From contig PIVH01000297.1 of NCBI GenBank assembly GCA_003354225.1, positions 1 to 6,391 on the forward strand: a stretch of 6,391 nucleotides of DNA, in the 5' to 3' direction. The position numbers and the translations under genes are program-made. This document shows positions 6,055 to 6,391 of the stretch, in pieces (positions within the stretch are counted from its first letter, which is position 1; each line of letters opens with the position of its first letter). Under the pieces are notes generated by a model that made no database searches, was not told the DNA's origin, and worked only from the letters and a program-made list of their open reading frames with translations. This DNA comes from Globobulimina sp. (taxonomy: Eukaryota; Foraminifera; Rotaliida).

Positions 6055-6187
6055 GACTTTGGTAAAAGCTTGCTATAATTAGATATTTTACAAACTGGTT
6101 TGTCTCCAGTTTGCAACCAGTTATAGGGACTTTGGTAAAAGTACCGGCGTTTAGAAAAACAACTGTGACGTACTTAGGTAAAAGTAC
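6055..6187. repeat. Three copies of an ACTTTGGTAAAAG motif
   Basis: GACTTTGGTAAAAG is found perfectly at 6055-6068 and 6128-6141; ACTTAGGTAAAAG at 6172-6184 differs by one base. Copies two and three share the following TAC as well. Around the third copy, GTACTT (6170-6175) and AAGTAC (6182-6187) form an inverted repeat with a 6-nt centre. The set lies upstream of gag and also upstream of the possible + strand frame at 6266, so it could serve as binding sites for either, or be internal repeats of the element's end. Confidence 0.6.
6091..6122. repeat. Hairpin with two alternative pairings
   Basis: CAAACTGG (6091-6098) pairs with CCAGTTTG (6106-6113), an 8-bp stem around the 7-nt loop TTTGTCT. 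The overlapping AACTGGTT (6093-6100) can instead pair with AACCAGTT (6115-6122). The two 8-bp stems exclude each other, giving a possible two-state structure lying between the first two copies of the ACTTTGGTAAAAG motif. Confidence 0.55.
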
Positions 6188-6261
6188 TACCACCTACTTT
6201 GAGTGGATGTATTTAGGAATGTATGCAGAGAGAAATAAACAGACGGAAAAACCATTACTTT

Positions 6262-6288
6262 TAGAATGAGAAAGGCTGTATCATTCTA
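6262..6288. repeat. 8-bp inverted repeat with 11-nt loop
   Basis: TAGAATGA (6262-6269) and TCATTCTA (6281-6288) are exact reverse complements. An 8-bp palindrome CTGTACAG follows at 6291-6298. The arms share GAATGA/TCATTC with the arms of the second hairpin in the gag-RT gap, but in the opposite order. It overlaps the possible start of the + strand frame at 6266. Confidence 0.45.
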
Positions 6289-6391
6289 TGCTGTACAGAG
6301 ACCCAGCTGCAGTACCGTGCATTTCCTGAAAAGCCAGCCAGTCCCACCTCAAAAAAGAAAAAGCGTTTTCAAAAAAGTTTCGGAGAAGTTT
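6266..6391 (+). CDS. Possible 5' end of a further gene, 3' partial
   Basis: From ATG 6266-6268 a + strand frame stays open for 42 codons to the window edge, with TAA at 6236-6238 closing it upstream. The peptide is basic toward its visible end (PPQKRKSVFKKVSEK). A neighbouring frame, open from 6265 without ATG, reads YRAFPEKPASPTSKKKKRF and looks equally protein-like, so an exon in that frame after the AG at 6297-6298 is an alternative. Base composition here is less AT-rich than the preceding spacer. No domain is recognisable, and the call rests only on an open frame. Confidence 0.25.
   Translation, partial: MRKAVSFYAVQRPSCSTVHFLKSQPVPPQKRKSVFKKVSEKF

Larger units (their letters stand above)
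5908..6265. other. Repeat-rich upstream region of the element
   Basis: No supported coding frame lies in these 358 bp. The stretch is dense in short direct repeats and inverted repeats, listed separately: a 12-bp pair, a 14-bp perfect pair with a third near copy, and hairpins. An AATAAA is present on the + strand at 6049-6054. Such density is typical of a retroelement leader or terminal region, but no long terminal repeat can be delimited because the opposite end shows no clear matching copy. Confidence 0.5.

Noticed and set aside
5908-6391. tRNA or other structured RNA gene in the upstream region
   Set aside because: Hairpins are present, but I could not assemble a cloverleaf with acceptor, D and T arms, nor a hammerhead-type core.

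Overview
The window looks like nuclear DNA of a unicellular eukaryote. It carries the 3' part of a very large HECT-type ubiquitin ligase gene, a eukaryotic family, next to a gag-plus-reverse-transcriptase retroelement. Spacers are AT-rich, and there are no Shine-Dalgarno-led operons. Visible genes end at TAG or TAA and use TGG for Trp, which fits the standard code. No intron interrupts the 2.48 kb of ligase sequence. I cannot name the species; an amoeboid or other free-living protist is a guess from protein style only.

Layout. (1) Positions 3-2480, + strand: C-terminal 825 codons of a LamG/HECT E3 ubiquitin ligase, 5' end outside the window. (2) 2481-2756: convergent spacer with a possible poly(A) signal for the ligase and small inverted repeats. 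(3) 2757-4703, - strand: intact reverse transcriptase/RNase H frame of a DIRS-like (or distantly Ty3/caulimovirus-like) retroelement, with no AUG in its first 125 codons. (4) 4704-4836: short gap between the two element genes, holding two tandem hairpins 42 bp apart with identical 7-nt loops and one compensated stem base pair. (5) 4837-5907, - strand: a Gag-like protein with an Asn/Arg-rich linker and a C-x2-H-x4-H-x4-C zinc knuckle. (6) 5908-6391: upstream region dense in short direct repeats and hairpins, then a possible start of another + strand gene running off the end.

How the parts relate. On the - strand the element reads Gag, hairpin gap, RT/RNase H. No aspartic protease, DDE integrase, endonuclease or tyrosine recombinase is visible between the ligase stop and the window end, so the element is either 3'-truncated, dependent on another copy, or of an unusual type. 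Both of its frames are unbroken, arguing for recent activity or recent arrival. Its 3' end faces the 3' end of the ligase gene, so the insertion does not disrupt the ligase.

Most worth checking: the covarying tandem hairpins in the gag-RT gap; how the AUG-less RT frame is expressed (a single in-frame TGA separates it from an upstream ATG, and a good-looking splice acceptor lies nearby); the missing integration function; and the His-Ile-Asp-Asp version of the RT active site.
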